A DNA stretch of 7,101 nucleotides from Candidatus Bathyarchaeota archaeon (GCA_003601785.1 PIYA01000041.1:1-7101); one strand, 5' to 3'. Counted from the stretch's first letter, positions 1 through 6,906 are shown. The notes: generated by a model not told the origin, from the sequence alone. Translations and numbers: made by a program.

Positions 1-2
1 AA

Positions 3-1259
3 CGATTAAGAAAGATTGTGCGGTACTGCTACGAGAAAATCCCGGTTTATAAAAGAAAGTTTAAAGACGCTGGGATAACGCCGGACGACGTGAAAACTTT
101 GGATGACTTAGAAAAGATACCTTTCACCACTAAAGAGGACCTTAGAAAGGCTTATCCCTTCGGAATGTTAGCTACGGGTCTAAGCGAAGTGTTAGAGCTT
201 CACGCAAGCTCTGGAACAACCGGACATCCGACCACTTGTGCGTACACAAAAAACGACTTGGACGTATGGTCAAAGGTTATGGCTAGAATATACGCTTCAG
301 CTGGAACGAGAAAAGGCGACATAGTTCACAACGCGTATGGGTACGGCTTGTTCACGGGAGGCTTAGGCTTTCACTACGGAGCGTTAGCCGTGGGCGCAAC
401 GGTCTTGCCGATAGCAGCTGGCAACACCGAAAGACAGATAAAACTCGCAAAAGAGTATGGAACAACAATACTCGCGTGCACTCCAAGCTACGCAGCGCAT
501 CTAGGCGAATACGCAAGAGAGAAAATGGGGATAAACCCTGTTGAGGAGCTTAAATGGAAGAGCGGCTTGTTCGGAGCTGAGGCTTGGTCCGAGGAGCTTA
601 GACGCAGAATCGAAGAGCTTTTAGGATTGGAAGCCTTCGACATCTACGGATTGTCAGAGGTTATAGGACCAGGAGTATCCGTGGAATGCCCGCAACACGA
701 CGGGCTTCACATATTCGAAGACCACTTCATACCAGAGATAATAGATCCTGAGACCGGAGAAAAACTTGAAGAGGGAAAAACCGGAGAGCTTGTGTTGACA
801 ACTCTGACTAGGGAAGCAACTCCTGTGCTTAGATTTCGAACCGGCGACATAACCTCTTTCAAAACGGAAGAGTGTTCATGTGGGAGAACAATGGGGAAAA
901 TGAGCAGGATCTTAGGCAGGGCAGACGACATGTTCAAGGTTAGGGGTGTGAAAATATGGCCTTCAACAGTTGAGCATGCGCTTCTCCGCGTCGAAGGGGC
1001 TTCCCAGAACTATCAGATAATCCTTGAACGTCCGGGAAACTTAGATATAATGACTGTGAAGGTTGAACCTGAAAAAGAACTGTTCGAAAGCGTCGGCGGA
1101 GACCTTTCCAAACTTCAGGATTTACGCGTGAAAATCGAGGAGTCCATTAGAACTGTAACCGGTATAAAAGGAAATATAATGTTGGTTCCGTACAACACGT
1201 TGCCAAGGTTTGAGGGGAAAGCCAAAAGATTGGAGGATTTAAGAGAGAAAACGTTTTAG
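3..1259 (+). CDS. paaK: Phenylacetate-CoA ligase (AMP-forming), 5' end outside window
   Basis: ANL-superfamily adenylating enzyme that activates phenylacetate or a related arylacetate with ATP and CoA; cytoplasmic. Visible motifs, in order: the phosphate-binding SSGTTGHPT (nt 207-233), the YGLSE motif, ECPQHDGLHIFEDH, the RTGD motif, a C-x-C-G-R cluster, GRADDMFKVRG at the hinge to the C-terminal domain, and EGKAKRL near the end, whose first Lys is in the position of the catalytic A10 lysine. A GTG at position 18 could be read as a start, but the frame stays open to the left edge and reads RLRKI-VRYCYEKIP, which continues the usual N-terminal helix of this family. The gene therefore begins upstream, with probably 10-20 residues missing (family about 430 aa). 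It ends 3 bp from the convergent CoA-transferase subunit B gene. The family assignment is strong; the exact aryl substrate is inferred. Confidence 0.93.
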   Translation, partial: RLRKIVRYCYEKIPVYKRKFKDAGITPDDVKTLDDLEKIPFTTKEDLRKAYPFGMLATGLSEVLELHASSGTTGHPTTCAYTKNDLDVWSKVMARIYASAGTRKGDIVHNAYGYGLFTGGLGFHYGALAVGATVLPIAAGNTERQIKLAKEYGTTILACTPSYAAHLGEYAREKMGINPVEELKWKSGLFGAEAWSEELRRRIEELLGLEAFDIYGLSEVIGPGVSVECPQHDGLHIFEDHFIPEIIDPETGEKLEEGKTGELVLTTLTREATPVLRFRTGDITSFKTEECSCGRTMGKMSRILGRADDMFKVRGVKIWPSTVEHALLRVEGASQNYQIILERPGNLDIMTVKVEPEKELFESVGGDLSKLQDLRVKIEESIRTVTGIKGNIMLVPYNTLPRFEGKAKRLEDLREKTF

Positions 1260-1262
1260 ACT

Positions 1263-2042
1263 TTAATGTCCGAGCACCATTCCAGTCGGGTCTATCTCCT
1301 TCCTCAAAATTTCCAGTTCCTCTCTTGAAGGCGGCTGAGTTTCCGTCACAGCTTCCGGAATCAACAGTTCAAATCCAGTGTTAGCCTTAACATCCTCAAC
1401 CGTTACACCAGGATGCACGGAAATCAACTTCATTCGTTTTGTCGATTCATCAAAGCCGTAGACACCTAACTGTGTTATAACTCTGTAAGGTCCCGTGCCT
1501 TCAGGCAGACCCGCTTTTTCTCTCGCCCCAGGCCCGGTTAAGTAGCCCGGAGTTGTTAAGAAGGTGACTTTTTCCACGAACTTTCTCTTCTCCTGCCTCA
1601 TTATTATAATTGTCCGGTGGCACAAGGAGCCTACATCGTTTGCCCCTCCACTGCCCGGCAGCCGCACTTTAGGTTTTTCCCAAGGACCTATAACCGTCGT
1701 GTTTATGTTTCCGTACATATCGATTTGCGCGGCGCCTAAGAAGCCGTAGTCTAGGTGTCCAGCCTGCGATATGGACATGGAGTCGTGCATGCTTGAGGCT
1801 GCAACAGCCTTCCAGAAGGTTCTTGAATCGCCGACGGATATTGGTAAGACGGGTATCAACGGTCCTATTCCTCCAGCCTCGAAGACTATCAGAAGGTTTG
1901 GTGCATGGGTTTTCTGGGCGAGCATCGCTGCAACCATGGGTAACCCCGTTCCAACGAAAACGGATTTTTTGTCTTCCAGCATTCGTGAGGCTACACTTGC
2001 CAATAGTTCAATGGATGAGTACTCAACTTTTCTTTCAACCAT
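1263..2042 (-). CDS. Class I CoA-transferase, subunit B (glutaconate CoA-transferase GctB family)
   Basis: Beta subunit of a heteromeric class I CoA-transferase, which moves CoA between an acyl-CoA and a free carboxylate through a glutamyl-CoA thioester. It has 259 residues, close to the ~266 of Acidaminococcus GctB. Visible features are the N-terminal ASVASRMLEDKKSVFVGTG segment, IVFEAGGIGP with Glu55 at the position of the catalytic glutamate of the family (Glu54 in GctB), GAAQIDMYGNINTT, and the conserved LPGSGGAND stretch. The ATG at 2042 is supported by a GAGGTGA ribosome binding site overlapping the stop of subunit A, so the two are probably translationally coupled. The presence of the glutamate argues for a true transferase rather than an IpdAB-type hydrolase. 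The acids exchanged cannot be told from sequence; a dicarboxylic, aryl or short-chain acyl substrate would fit the neighbourhood. Confidence 0.9.
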   Translation of the reverse strand: MVERKVEYSSIELLASVASRMLEDKKSVFVGTGLPMVAAMLAQKTHAPNLLIVFEAGGIGPLIPVLPISVGDSRTFWKAVAASSMHDSMSISQAGHLDYGFLGAAQIDMYGNINTTVIGPWEKPKVRLPGSGGANDVGSLCHRTIIIMRQEKRKFVEKVTFLTTPGYLTGPGAREKAGLPEGTGPYRVITQLGVYGFDESTKRMKLISVHPGVTVEDVKANTGFELLIPEAVTETQPPSREELEILRKEIDPTGMVLGH

Positions 2043-2048
2043 CCGCTT

Positions 2049-2055
2049 TCACCTC
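2049..2055 (-). promoter_or_regulatory. Ribosome binding site of CoA-transferase subunit B
   Basis: On the minus strand this reads GAGGTGA, 6 nt before the ATG at 2042. Its last three bases are the TGA stop of subunit A. Such overlap indicates translational coupling of the two subunits, which fits a 1:1 complex. Confidence 0.75.
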
Positions 2056-3062
2056 TTCGCCCAAGGAGCCTTCATGGGAGCCTTCAACATTTCAACCTTC
2101 TTCAAGTAGTTGAGTTTTTTAACTCCTCCTACAAGTTCAAGGTAATCCTCAAAGTTGTCCACGCCGTAAACGTATTTTTCCAAGTATTGTTGAACACCTT
2201 CGTCTGTTCTGGAAAGCCTAAGCCATTCAGCGATGTGTTCTTCGTCTGAAAAGTACATCCTCGGCATCTCACACGGATGAGAACCGAACGGCACCTCACA
2301 CACGGCGTCAACGGTGAAGAACGGGATAACCGTTCTCCAAGGTTCATCCCTTATCCTCTCATTATCCACTATCTCCTCCGTGGTTACGATAAGCCTTCGA
2401 GCGGCCCTCGCAAGTTCAAAATCCTCAACCAGTATGCCGTCTATCTGAGCGTTTCCGTAAACATCGCATCGATGGACGTGAATTATGGCGACGTCTGGAT
2501 AACATGCGGGCAACAAGCATATAGGCTTACCCGTGAACGGGTCCCGCACAACCTTCGCTGAACTATGCTTCAACGTGTCTGTTCCCAACATCACACGTGT
2601 GGGAATGAACGGAACCCCCATCATGGCGGCTAAGAACCTCCACTGAAAACCAGCGTTGCTTATCTCAGCCACAACCTTACACCTTCCTGTTTCAACAGCT
2701 CTTCTTGACGCTGGAGACAACCCTCTCAACTCGTGTCCGAAACAGTACGCCACCTCAACCTTGCTCACGCATCCTGAAGCTATCAGCATGTCCGCGTCGT
2801 GCACCGCCGTCTTCGCCAGCAAAGCCAAGTTACGCTTCTTCTGTCTTATAATCTCGTAGATCAAAGCCATCGGAATCCTGACGTGTCCGAATCCGCCTAT
2901 GGCGATGACGTCTCCGTCGTGGACGAATCGGGAGACGGCTTCTTTCACGTCCATTGTCTTATCCTTTAACTCTCTAGACTTGTTTTGAAGAACCCATCTT
3001 CTCATCTCGTCAGGGTCATGCCAGCCTAAAAGTTCCCCGGAACCCTCTTCTAAAATCTCCAT
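2049..3062 (-). CDS. Class I CoA-transferase, subunit A (glutaconate CoA-transferase GctA family)
   Basis: Alpha subunit partnering the gene immediately downstream. It has 337 residues against about 320 for Acidaminococcus GctA. Family features are FVHDGDVIAIGGFG (about residues 46-60), the AKTAVHDADMLI and GHELRGLSPASRR segments, GFQWRFLAAMMGVPFIPTR, LGTD, PACYPDVAIIHVHRCD with YGNAQIDG, and a C-terminal HIAEWL...KYVYGV region. About 36 residues precede the usual start of the fold; I recall a similar NKSRELxDK-type leader in long GctA homologues, so I keep the ATG at 3062, which has GGAG 11 nt upstream and a TAA codon directly before it. An internal ATG at codon 37 (GACGTGAAG follows) is the alternative. 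The 91 bp upstream to the synthase-like gene hold no convincing TATA box on this strand, so all three minus-strand genes may share one transcript. Confidence 0.9.
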   Translation of the reverse strand: MEILEEGSGELLGWHDPDEMRRWVLQNKSRELKDKTMDVKEAVSRFVHDGDVIAIGGFGHVRIPMALIYEIIRQKKRNLALLAKTAVHDADMLIASGCVSKVEVAYCFGHELRGLSPASRRAVETGRCKVVAEISNAGFQWRFLAAMMGVPFIPTRVMLGTDTLKHSSAKVVRDPFTGKPICLLPACYPDVAIIHVHRCDVYGNAQIDGILVEDFELARAARRLIVTTEEIVDNERIRDEPWRTVIPFFTVDAVCEVPFGSHPCEMPRMYFSDEEHIAEWLRLSRTDEGVQQYLEKYVYGVDNFEDYLELVGGVKKLNYLKKVEMLKAPMKAPWAKR

Positions 3063-3073
3063 TTAAGCATCAT

Positions 3074-3077
3074 CTCC
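3074..3077 (-). promoter_or_regulatory. Ribosome binding site of CoA-transferase subunit A
   Basis: Minus-strand GGAG (within TAGGAGATGATG), 11 nt before the ATG at 3062. The spacing is slightly long. It supports the long start over the internal ATG at codon 37, where only AAAGGA at about 7 nt can be seen. Confidence 0.5.
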
Positions 3078-3153
3078 TACAACCGAAACGTTAGTTTAAC
3101 ATTGTATGCGGCTTTAGGTAAAAATCTTTAGGCTGCTCGCAGTTAAAATCAAC

Positions 3154-4461
3154 TCAAGAGGTCAAAGGGCTTTTCGGTTTTTGTCTTGTGACTTGTTCAA
3201 CTATTCGCCAGAAGTCTTCCTCCGTCAATCCTTTCCGCAGCTCTCTCAGCAACTTTTTGATCTGATAAAAGGTCATTTGCACCTCACCTTTGTCCACGCT
3301 TCTCTGATTCACCCTCAATCTTCGAGCTATCTCATTCACTTGTAACGGCGTGGCTTTTATTCCAGCTAACGCTAAACGGTTCTCAATCAAATGTCTTCCA
3401 GGCTGTCTACCCATGTAAAACGTGGTTTCCCTTCCTATCATTTTAGGTGGAAACGGTTGGTAGATAAGGGGGTGAGCTATCATACCGTGGATGTGCTCGT
3501 CTGACTCGTATGAGAAGGCGTTTTCACCCACTATCGGTTTATGGAACTGTATCGGCGACGCAAAACTTTTTTCAGCTAACTGGGAAAGTCTGTAAAGTTT
3601 TTTCACGTTCACACCAGTGTCTATGTTGTAGAGCAGTTCTAAGGCTGTGACAACCTCTTCCAAAGGAGCGATTCCAGCTCTCTCACCGAAGCCGGCGACA
3701 CATGTATGCACGTATGTTACGCCTTCCTCGACGGCTGCTAAGGTGTTAGCAGTTGCCAAGCCGAAGTCGTTGTGACAGTGGACAGACAAGGGGACCTCCA
3801 CGTTTAGGTCTTGTAGTCCATCTCTGACATGTGAGATTAGATAACGCATCGATAATGGTCTTAGGAATCCAACGGTGTCCGCTATCACCAAACGGTCGGC
3901 GCCAGCTTTTACGGCTGCCTCAAAGATCTGCAAAATGTCTGAAATCGGTGTTCTGGAGGCGTCTTCCAAAACGAAGTCCACGGTCACATCGTGTTTTTTC
4001 GCGTATTGAATGGATTCAACAGTTTGTTCTAAGACTTCTTCCTTAGTTTTTTTCAGTCTGTACTTTAGGTTTAACTCGTTAAACGGAGTGAAAATGGGGA
4101 TTTCTCTTATTCCACAGCTTAGACAAGCGTCTATTTCATTCTTGTTTATGCTTGCTGAAGCGGCTAAACTTGCCTGTTTAAAGTTTTCATTTGCAATTCT
4201 TTTAACGGCGTTTCTCTCCTCTTCGGACAGTGCTGGATAACCGACGGTTATTATCGGTATACCCATCTCATCCATCATCTTAGCAAGTTTAACTCTCTCT
4301 ACGTAAGTCAAATATACGGAGGGGATTTGCATTCCTTCTCTTAAGGTTTCATCCCATATGAAAACTCGTTTAGGAAGCTTTGGAGGTCTGTTTTTTCTCA
4401 AACGGTTATAATTGGTTATTAATCCTTGAGCCTCAAGTTTTTTGAATATTGTTTTTCTCAT
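3154..4461 (-). CDS. 2-isopropylmalate/homocitrate synthase-family (DRE-TIM, HMGL-like) protein
   Basis: About 435 residues. The family condenses acetyl-CoA with 2-oxoacids, or cleaves the reverse way, in a metal-dependent TIM barrel. The barrel opens with WDETLREGMQ (Asp37, Arg41, Glu42 counting from the ATG). It continues through FVLEDASRTP, VIADTVGF, SVHCHNDFGLATANTLAAVEEG (metal-binding His228 and His230) and GFGERAGIAPLEEVV. The fourth metal ligand in isopropylmalate synthase and HMG-CoA lyase is an Asn (GERAGN); here it is Ile264. The C-terminal ~120 residues do not look like the LeuA regulatory domain. HMG-CoA lyase's cysteine loop is absent. I prefer ATG 4461 (GGAAAG 8 nt upstream) over GTG 4470, which has no spaced ribosome site. 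The frame is also open about 30 codons further upstream without an ATG. The substrate is unknown; membership of an acyl-CoA cluster suggests a role in carbon-chain condensation, but this is inference. Confidence 0.82.
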   Translation of the reverse strand: MRKTIFKKLEAQGLITNYNRLRKNRPPKLPKRVFIWDETLREGMQIPSVYLTYVERVKLAKMMDEMGIPIITVGYPALSEEERNAVKRIANENFKQASLAASASINKNEIDACLSCGIREIPIFTPFNELNLKYRLKKTKEEVLEQTVESIQYAKKHDVTVDFVLEDASRTPISDILQIFEAAVKAGADRLVIADTVGFLRPLSMRYLISHVRDGLQDLNVEVPLSVHCHNDFGLATANTLAAVEEGVTYVHTCVAGFGERAGIAPLEEVVTALELLYNIDTGVNVKKLYRLSQLAEKSFASPIQFHKPIVGENAFSYESDEHIHGMIAHPLIYQPFPPKMIGRETTFYMGRQPGRHLIENRLALAGIKATPLQVNEIARRLRVNQRSVDKGEVQMTFYQIKKLLRELRKGLTEEDFWRIVEQVTRQKPKSPLTS

Positions 4462-4511
4462 CTGATACACTTTCCAGGCAAAATCGTGTGTATTCTCTAT
4501 TGTGTTCCATT

Positions 4512-4520
4512 CATATAAAA
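4512..4520. promoter_or_regulatory. Candidate TATA box in the divergent intergenic region
   Basis: CATATAAAA on the plus strand reads TTTTATATG on the minus strand, so it can serve as an archaeal TATA element in either direction. Transcription starts about 25 bp away would leave leaders of roughly 30 nt for the synthase-like gene (ATG 4461) and 40 nt for the nitroreductase (ATG 4580). I see no clear purine-rich BRE that fixes one direction. A separate element for one of the two genes is possible. Confidence 0.45.
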
Positions 4521-4545
4521 TTAACAGTTTTAAGACTAAAGCTAA

Positions 4546-4557
4546 TTAACCAGTTAA
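4546..4557. repeat. Short perfect palindrome upstream of the nitroreductase gene
   Basis: TTAAC-CA-GTTAA has 5 bp arms and a 2 bp centre. It lies between the putative TATA box and the nitroreductase ATG, near where transcription would start, so an operator is conceivable. The sequence is AT-rich and short, so chance is a real alternative. Confidence 0.3.
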
Positions 4558-4579
4558 CAACTTGAAAAGCGGGATTATT

Positions 4580-5119
4580 ATGGATTTGTTTAAGGCTATC
4601 CGAGAAAGAAGAAGTGTACGGAAATTCAAGCGTGAACCAGTAGACGATGGAGACTTGAAAAAAATTCTGGAAGCTGGACGATTAGCTCCTTCAGGCCACA
4701 ACCGTCAACCATGGTACTTCATCGTAGTAAGAAACTCTGAGACGAAAAGAGAATTGGCTGTTGCAGCGAACAACCAGTATTTTATTGCGGACGCTGACGT
4801 GGTGATTGCAGCCTTGGGAGACCCTGGAGAGGCAAGGTTGCGATTGGATGCTTCCTTAAGGAGGATACCTCATAAGCAGGATCCGATGATAGCCATAGAG
4901 CATATGGTTTTGGCGGCGACTGCTCTTGGATATGGAACGTGCTGGATTGGCGCGTTTGACGAGGAGGAAGTTAAGAGAATTCTGAAGGTTCCTGAAAGAC
5001 TGGCGGTTATCGCTTTGCTTCCAGTGGGTGTTCCAGATGAGAACCCACCTCCTAAGCCTAGAAAACCGTTTAAGGAGATATTCTTCAGAGAATCCTACGG
5101 AACTCCGTTGGAGCTTTAA
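4580..5119 (+). CDS. Nitroreductase-family FMN-dependent oxidoreductase
   Basis: A 179-residue flavoprotein of the nitroreductase fold, normally a homodimer that uses NAD(P)H to reduce nitro groups, quinones, flavins or enones; cytoplasmic. Evidence: the FMN-phosphate-binding RRSVRKF (residues 10-16), APSGHNRQPW (36-45), a central AIEHMVLAATALGYGTCWIG segment, and a C-terminal LLPVGVPDENPPPKPRKP followed by FFRESYG. The size is typical of the compact members. ATG 4580 is chosen because MDLFKAIRERRS is the usual N-terminus; an in-frame TTG at 4562 would add six residues without support. The ribosome site is weak. The gene is divergent from the synthase-like gene, and the next gene has its own promoter, so it is probably transcribed alone. 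Its substrate cannot be inferred; a link to acyl-CoA chemistry is suggested only by position. Confidence 0.9.
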   Translation: MDLFKAIRERRSVRKFKREPVDDGDLKKILEAGRLAPSGHNRQPWYFIVVRNSETKRELAVAANNQYFIADADVVIAALGDPGEARLRLDASLRRIPHKQDPMIAIEHMVLAATALGYGTCWIGAFDEEEVKRILKVPERLAVIALLPVGVPDENPPPKPRKPFKEIFFRESYGTPLEL

Positions 5120-5161
5120 CTTTAAAATGTAATGTCAAAAACTCGGATGAGTGAACAACAA

Positions 5162-5170
5162 AATTATAAA
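5162..5170 (+). promoter_or_regulatory. TATA box for the hydroxyacyl-CoA dehydrogenase/hydratase pair
   Basis: AATTATAAA preceded by an A-rich stretch (ACAACAAA) that could act as BRE. A start about 25 bp downstream falls near 5191, leaving a leader of about 15 nt that just includes the GGTGA ribosome site. This geometry is typical of archaeal promoters and is the clearest promoter in the window. Confidence 0.6.
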
Positions 5171-5195
5171 CGGTGCGGTTAAACTAGGATGGGAA

Positions 5196-5200
5196 GGTGA
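5196..5200 (+). promoter_or_regulatory. Ribosome binding site that fixes the dehydrogenase start
   Basis: GGTGA, complementary to the anti-Shine-Dalgarno end of 16S rRNA, 5 nt before ATG 5206. The GTG inside it (5197) is also in frame and could be miscalled as the start; it is better read as part of the ribosome site. Confidence 0.7.
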
Positions 5201-5205
5201 AGAAA

Positions 5206-6069
5206 ATGGTTGAAGTCAAGAGGATAGCCGTTTTGGGTGCCGGTTTGATGGGACATGGAATATGTCAGGTAGCGGCTCAAAGCGGGTACGAGGTTAACTT
5301 GAGGGATATAGAGCAGCGCTTCTTGGACAACGGAATGCAGATGATTAAGAAAAGCTTGCAGAAATTTCAAAGTAAGGGGCAACTAACAGAAACGCAGGTT
5401 AACGAAACCTTAGGCAGAATCCATCCGACGCTGGACTTAAAGGAGGCTGTTTCAAACGTTGACCTCGTGGTTGAGGCTGTCCCGGAAAACGTTGAACTGA
5501 AAAAGGCGACGTTTAAAGAAGTGGACATGTACGCGATGCCACACACGATTATAGCCTCAAACACGTCTTCTATAAGCATAACAGAGTTAGGTTCAGCAAC
5601 AAACCGTCCTGAAAAAGTCTGTGGAATGCACTTTTTCAATCCACCACAACTGATGAAGCTCGTCGAAGTCGTTAGAGGAGCAAAGACCTCCGACGAAACG
5701 ATACAAACCGTTTTAGATGTCGCCCACAAGATGGGTAAGGAAACGGTTTTGGTTAAGAAGGACTCACCGGGATTCATTGTAAACCGCATATTGATCCCAG
5801 CCTTAAACGAGGCCGTGGCTCTGTACTGGGAAGGTGTAGCGGACAGAGACGACATCGACAAGGCTGTAAAGCTTGGGTTGAATTGGCCTATGGGACCGTT
5901 GTTGCTGATAGACTACATCGGTGCAGACACAACCTTGGCTATATCAGAGGTTTTAACAAACGAGTTAGACCCGAAGTTCCATCCGTGCACGGGTTTGAAA
6001 CAGATGGTTAAGGCTAGGCTGTTAGGAAGGAAAACTGGAAAAGGATTCTACGACTGGACAAAGAAGTGA
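5206..6069 (+). CDS. 3-hydroxyacyl-CoA dehydrogenase (3-hydroxybutyryl-CoA dehydrogenase type)
   Basis: NAD-dependent oxidation of (S)-3-hydroxyacyl-CoA to 3-oxoacyl-CoA, or the reverse. It has 287 residues, the size of monofunctional short-chain enzymes such as clostridial Hbd. The N-terminal Rossmann fold has GAGLMGHG (residues 11-18) and an acidic Asp34 after the second strand, which favours NAD over NADP. The active-site set is complete: Ser121 in SNTSS, His142 in GMHFFNPP, Glu154 in KLVEVV and Asn193 in SPGFIVNR. The C-terminal helical domain has WPMGPL and ends with GRKTGKGFYDW. ATG 5206 is used, as decided by the GGTGA site. A TATA box precedes it, and the hydratase gene follows after 10 bp, so the two are one operon catalysing consecutive steps. 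Chain length and substrate (crotonyl/3-hydroxybutyryl, dicarboxylic or aromatic-derived acyl) are not resolved. Confidence 0.95.
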   Translation: MVEVKRIAVLGAGLMGHGICQVAAQSGYEVNLRDIEQRFLDNGMQMIKKSLQKFQSKGQLTETQVNETLGRIHPTLDLKEAVSNVDLVVEAVPENVELKKATFKEVDMYAMPHTIIASNTSSISITELGSATNRPEKVCGMHFFNPPQLMKLVEVVRGAKTSDETIQTVLDVAHKMGKETVLVKKDSPGFIVNRILIPALNEAVALYWEGVADRDDIDKAVKLGLNWPMGPLLLIDYIGADTTLAISEVLTNELDPKFHPCTGLKQMVKARLLGRKTGKGFYDWTKK

Positions 6070-6073
6070 GGGA
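6068..6073 (+). promoter_or_regulatory. Ribosome binding site of the enoyl-CoA hydratase
   Basis: GAGGGA, 6 nt before ATG 6080 and overlapping the TGA stop of the dehydrogenase (6067-6069). The overlap suggests translational coupling within the operon. Confidence 0.6.
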
Positions 6074-6079
6074 ATAAAA

Positions 6080-6862
6080 ATGCAGTTCCAGTACGTAATT
6101 TATGAGAAAAGTGAGAGAATAGCAACGATAACGCTGAACCGTCCGGATGCATTAAATGCCTTCAATAAAGATGTCGTCGAAGAAATTCTGAAAGCCTTAG
6201 AAGACGCGAAAAACGATGAAAAAATACGCGTTGTCATACTGACAGGAGCCGGTGAAAAGGCGTTTTCAGCTGGTGCAGATATAAAAACGATGAAGGGATT
6301 CGATGCGTTGAAGGCTAGGGAGCTGTCACTTATGGGTGAAAAGCTCTGCTCTGCTATAGAAAACTTTGAAAAGCCAGTTATAGCGGCTATAAACGGTTAC
6401 GCTTTAGGCGGCGGTTTAGAGGTTGCTATGGCATGCGACTTACGCATAGCCTCAGATAAAGCCAAGATGGGGCAAACAGAGATAAACATCGGGTTAATCC
6501 CTGGATGGGGTGGAACGCAGAGATTGACGCGGTTGATCGGGAAAACGAAGGCGAAGGAGCTGGTCTTCACTGGAAAGATGATTGACGCGAAAACAGCCGA
6601 ACAATTAGGCTTGGTGAACATGGTTGTTCCGGCAGATCAGTTCAGGGAAGCTGTGCGGAAATTCGCGATGGAGCTGGCTGAAAAGGCTCCTGTAGCGCTT
6701 AGGATTGCTAAGGCTTTGATTAACAAAGGTGCAGACATGAGTTTGGACGCTGCCATCGCGTTGGAACGTGAAGGCTTCGGTGTTGTTGGTTCAACTGAGG
6801 ATTTACAGGAAGGGGTTTCAGCTTTCATAGAGAAAAGAAAACCCGTGTTCAAAGGCAAATAA
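6080..6862 (+). CDS. Enoyl-CoA hydratase/crotonase
   Basis: Adds water across the double bond of trans-2-enoyl-CoA to give 3-hydroxyacyl-CoA, the substrate of the dehydrogenase encoded just upstream; reversible. It has 260 residues, the standard crotonase length. The oxyanion hole is formed by Ala66 in SAGADIK and Gly111 in GYALGGGLE. Both catalytic glutamates of true hydratases are present: Glu114 in GGGLE and Glu134 in GQTEI, the latter followed by GLIPGWGGTQRL. This argues for hydratase activity over the isomerase, hydrolase or dehalogenase branches of the superfamily. The C-terminal trimerisation region looks complete (STEDLQEGVSAFIEKRKP). The gene starts 10 bp after the dehydrogenase stop and is followed by a T-rich stretch, so it is probably the last gene of this operon. 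Acyl-chain specificity is not determined. Confidence 0.95.
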   Translation: MQFQYVIYEKSERIATITLNRPDALNAFNKDVVEEILKALEDAKNDEKIRVVILTGAGEKAFSAGADIKTMKGFDALKARELSLMGEKLCSAIENFEKPVIAAINGYALGGGLEVAMACDLRIASDKAKMGQTEINIGLIPGWGGTQRLTRLIGKTKAKELVFTGKMIDAKTAEQLGLVNMVVPADQFREAVRKFAMELAEKAPVALRIAKALINKGADMSLDAAIALEREGFGVVGSTEDLQEGVSAFIEKRKPVFKGK

Positions 6863-6873
6863 TTCCTCCCTAA

Positions 6874-6885
6874 TCTTTTCTTTTA
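6874..6885 (+). terminator. T-rich likely transcription terminator after the hydratase
   Basis: TCTTTTCTTTTA in the non-template strand 11 nt after the hydratase stop, with no hairpin. Oligo-T runs are the usual termination signal in archaea. It separates the dehydrogenase/hydratase pair from iorA, which has its own promoter-like element. Confidence 0.45.
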
Positions 6886-6906
6886 TATCGATTCTTTGAA
6901 AGGCAA

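Noticed and set aside
18..20. GTG at position 18 as the start of the phenylacetate-CoA ligase.
   Set aside because: The reading frame stays open to the window edge and the residues before it (RLRKI) continue the family's conserved N-terminal helix, so the gene is truncated by the window rather than short.
3063..3153. Possible separate promoter between the synthase-like gene and CoA-transferase subunit A.
   Set aside because: On the minus strand only a poor TATA-like stretch (ATTTTTAC around 3117-3124) is present and no clear BRE, so I could not support a distinct promoter; read-through from the upstream gene is as likely.
4465..4493. ATACAC...GTGTAT inverted repeat upstream of the synthase-like gene.
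   Set aside because: The arms are only 6 bp with a 17 bp spacer, and the left arm overlaps the possible GTG start codon. This is too weak to call an operator.
5367..5861. 164-codon open frame on the minus strand inside the hydroxyacyl-CoA dehydrogenase gene.
   Set aside because: It lies antisense to a gene with complete catalytic motifs, is serine/threonine-rich low-quality sequence with no recognisable domain, and reflects codon bias of the true gene. The same holds for the other antisense frames, such as 707-937, 1771-2113 and 6397-6858.
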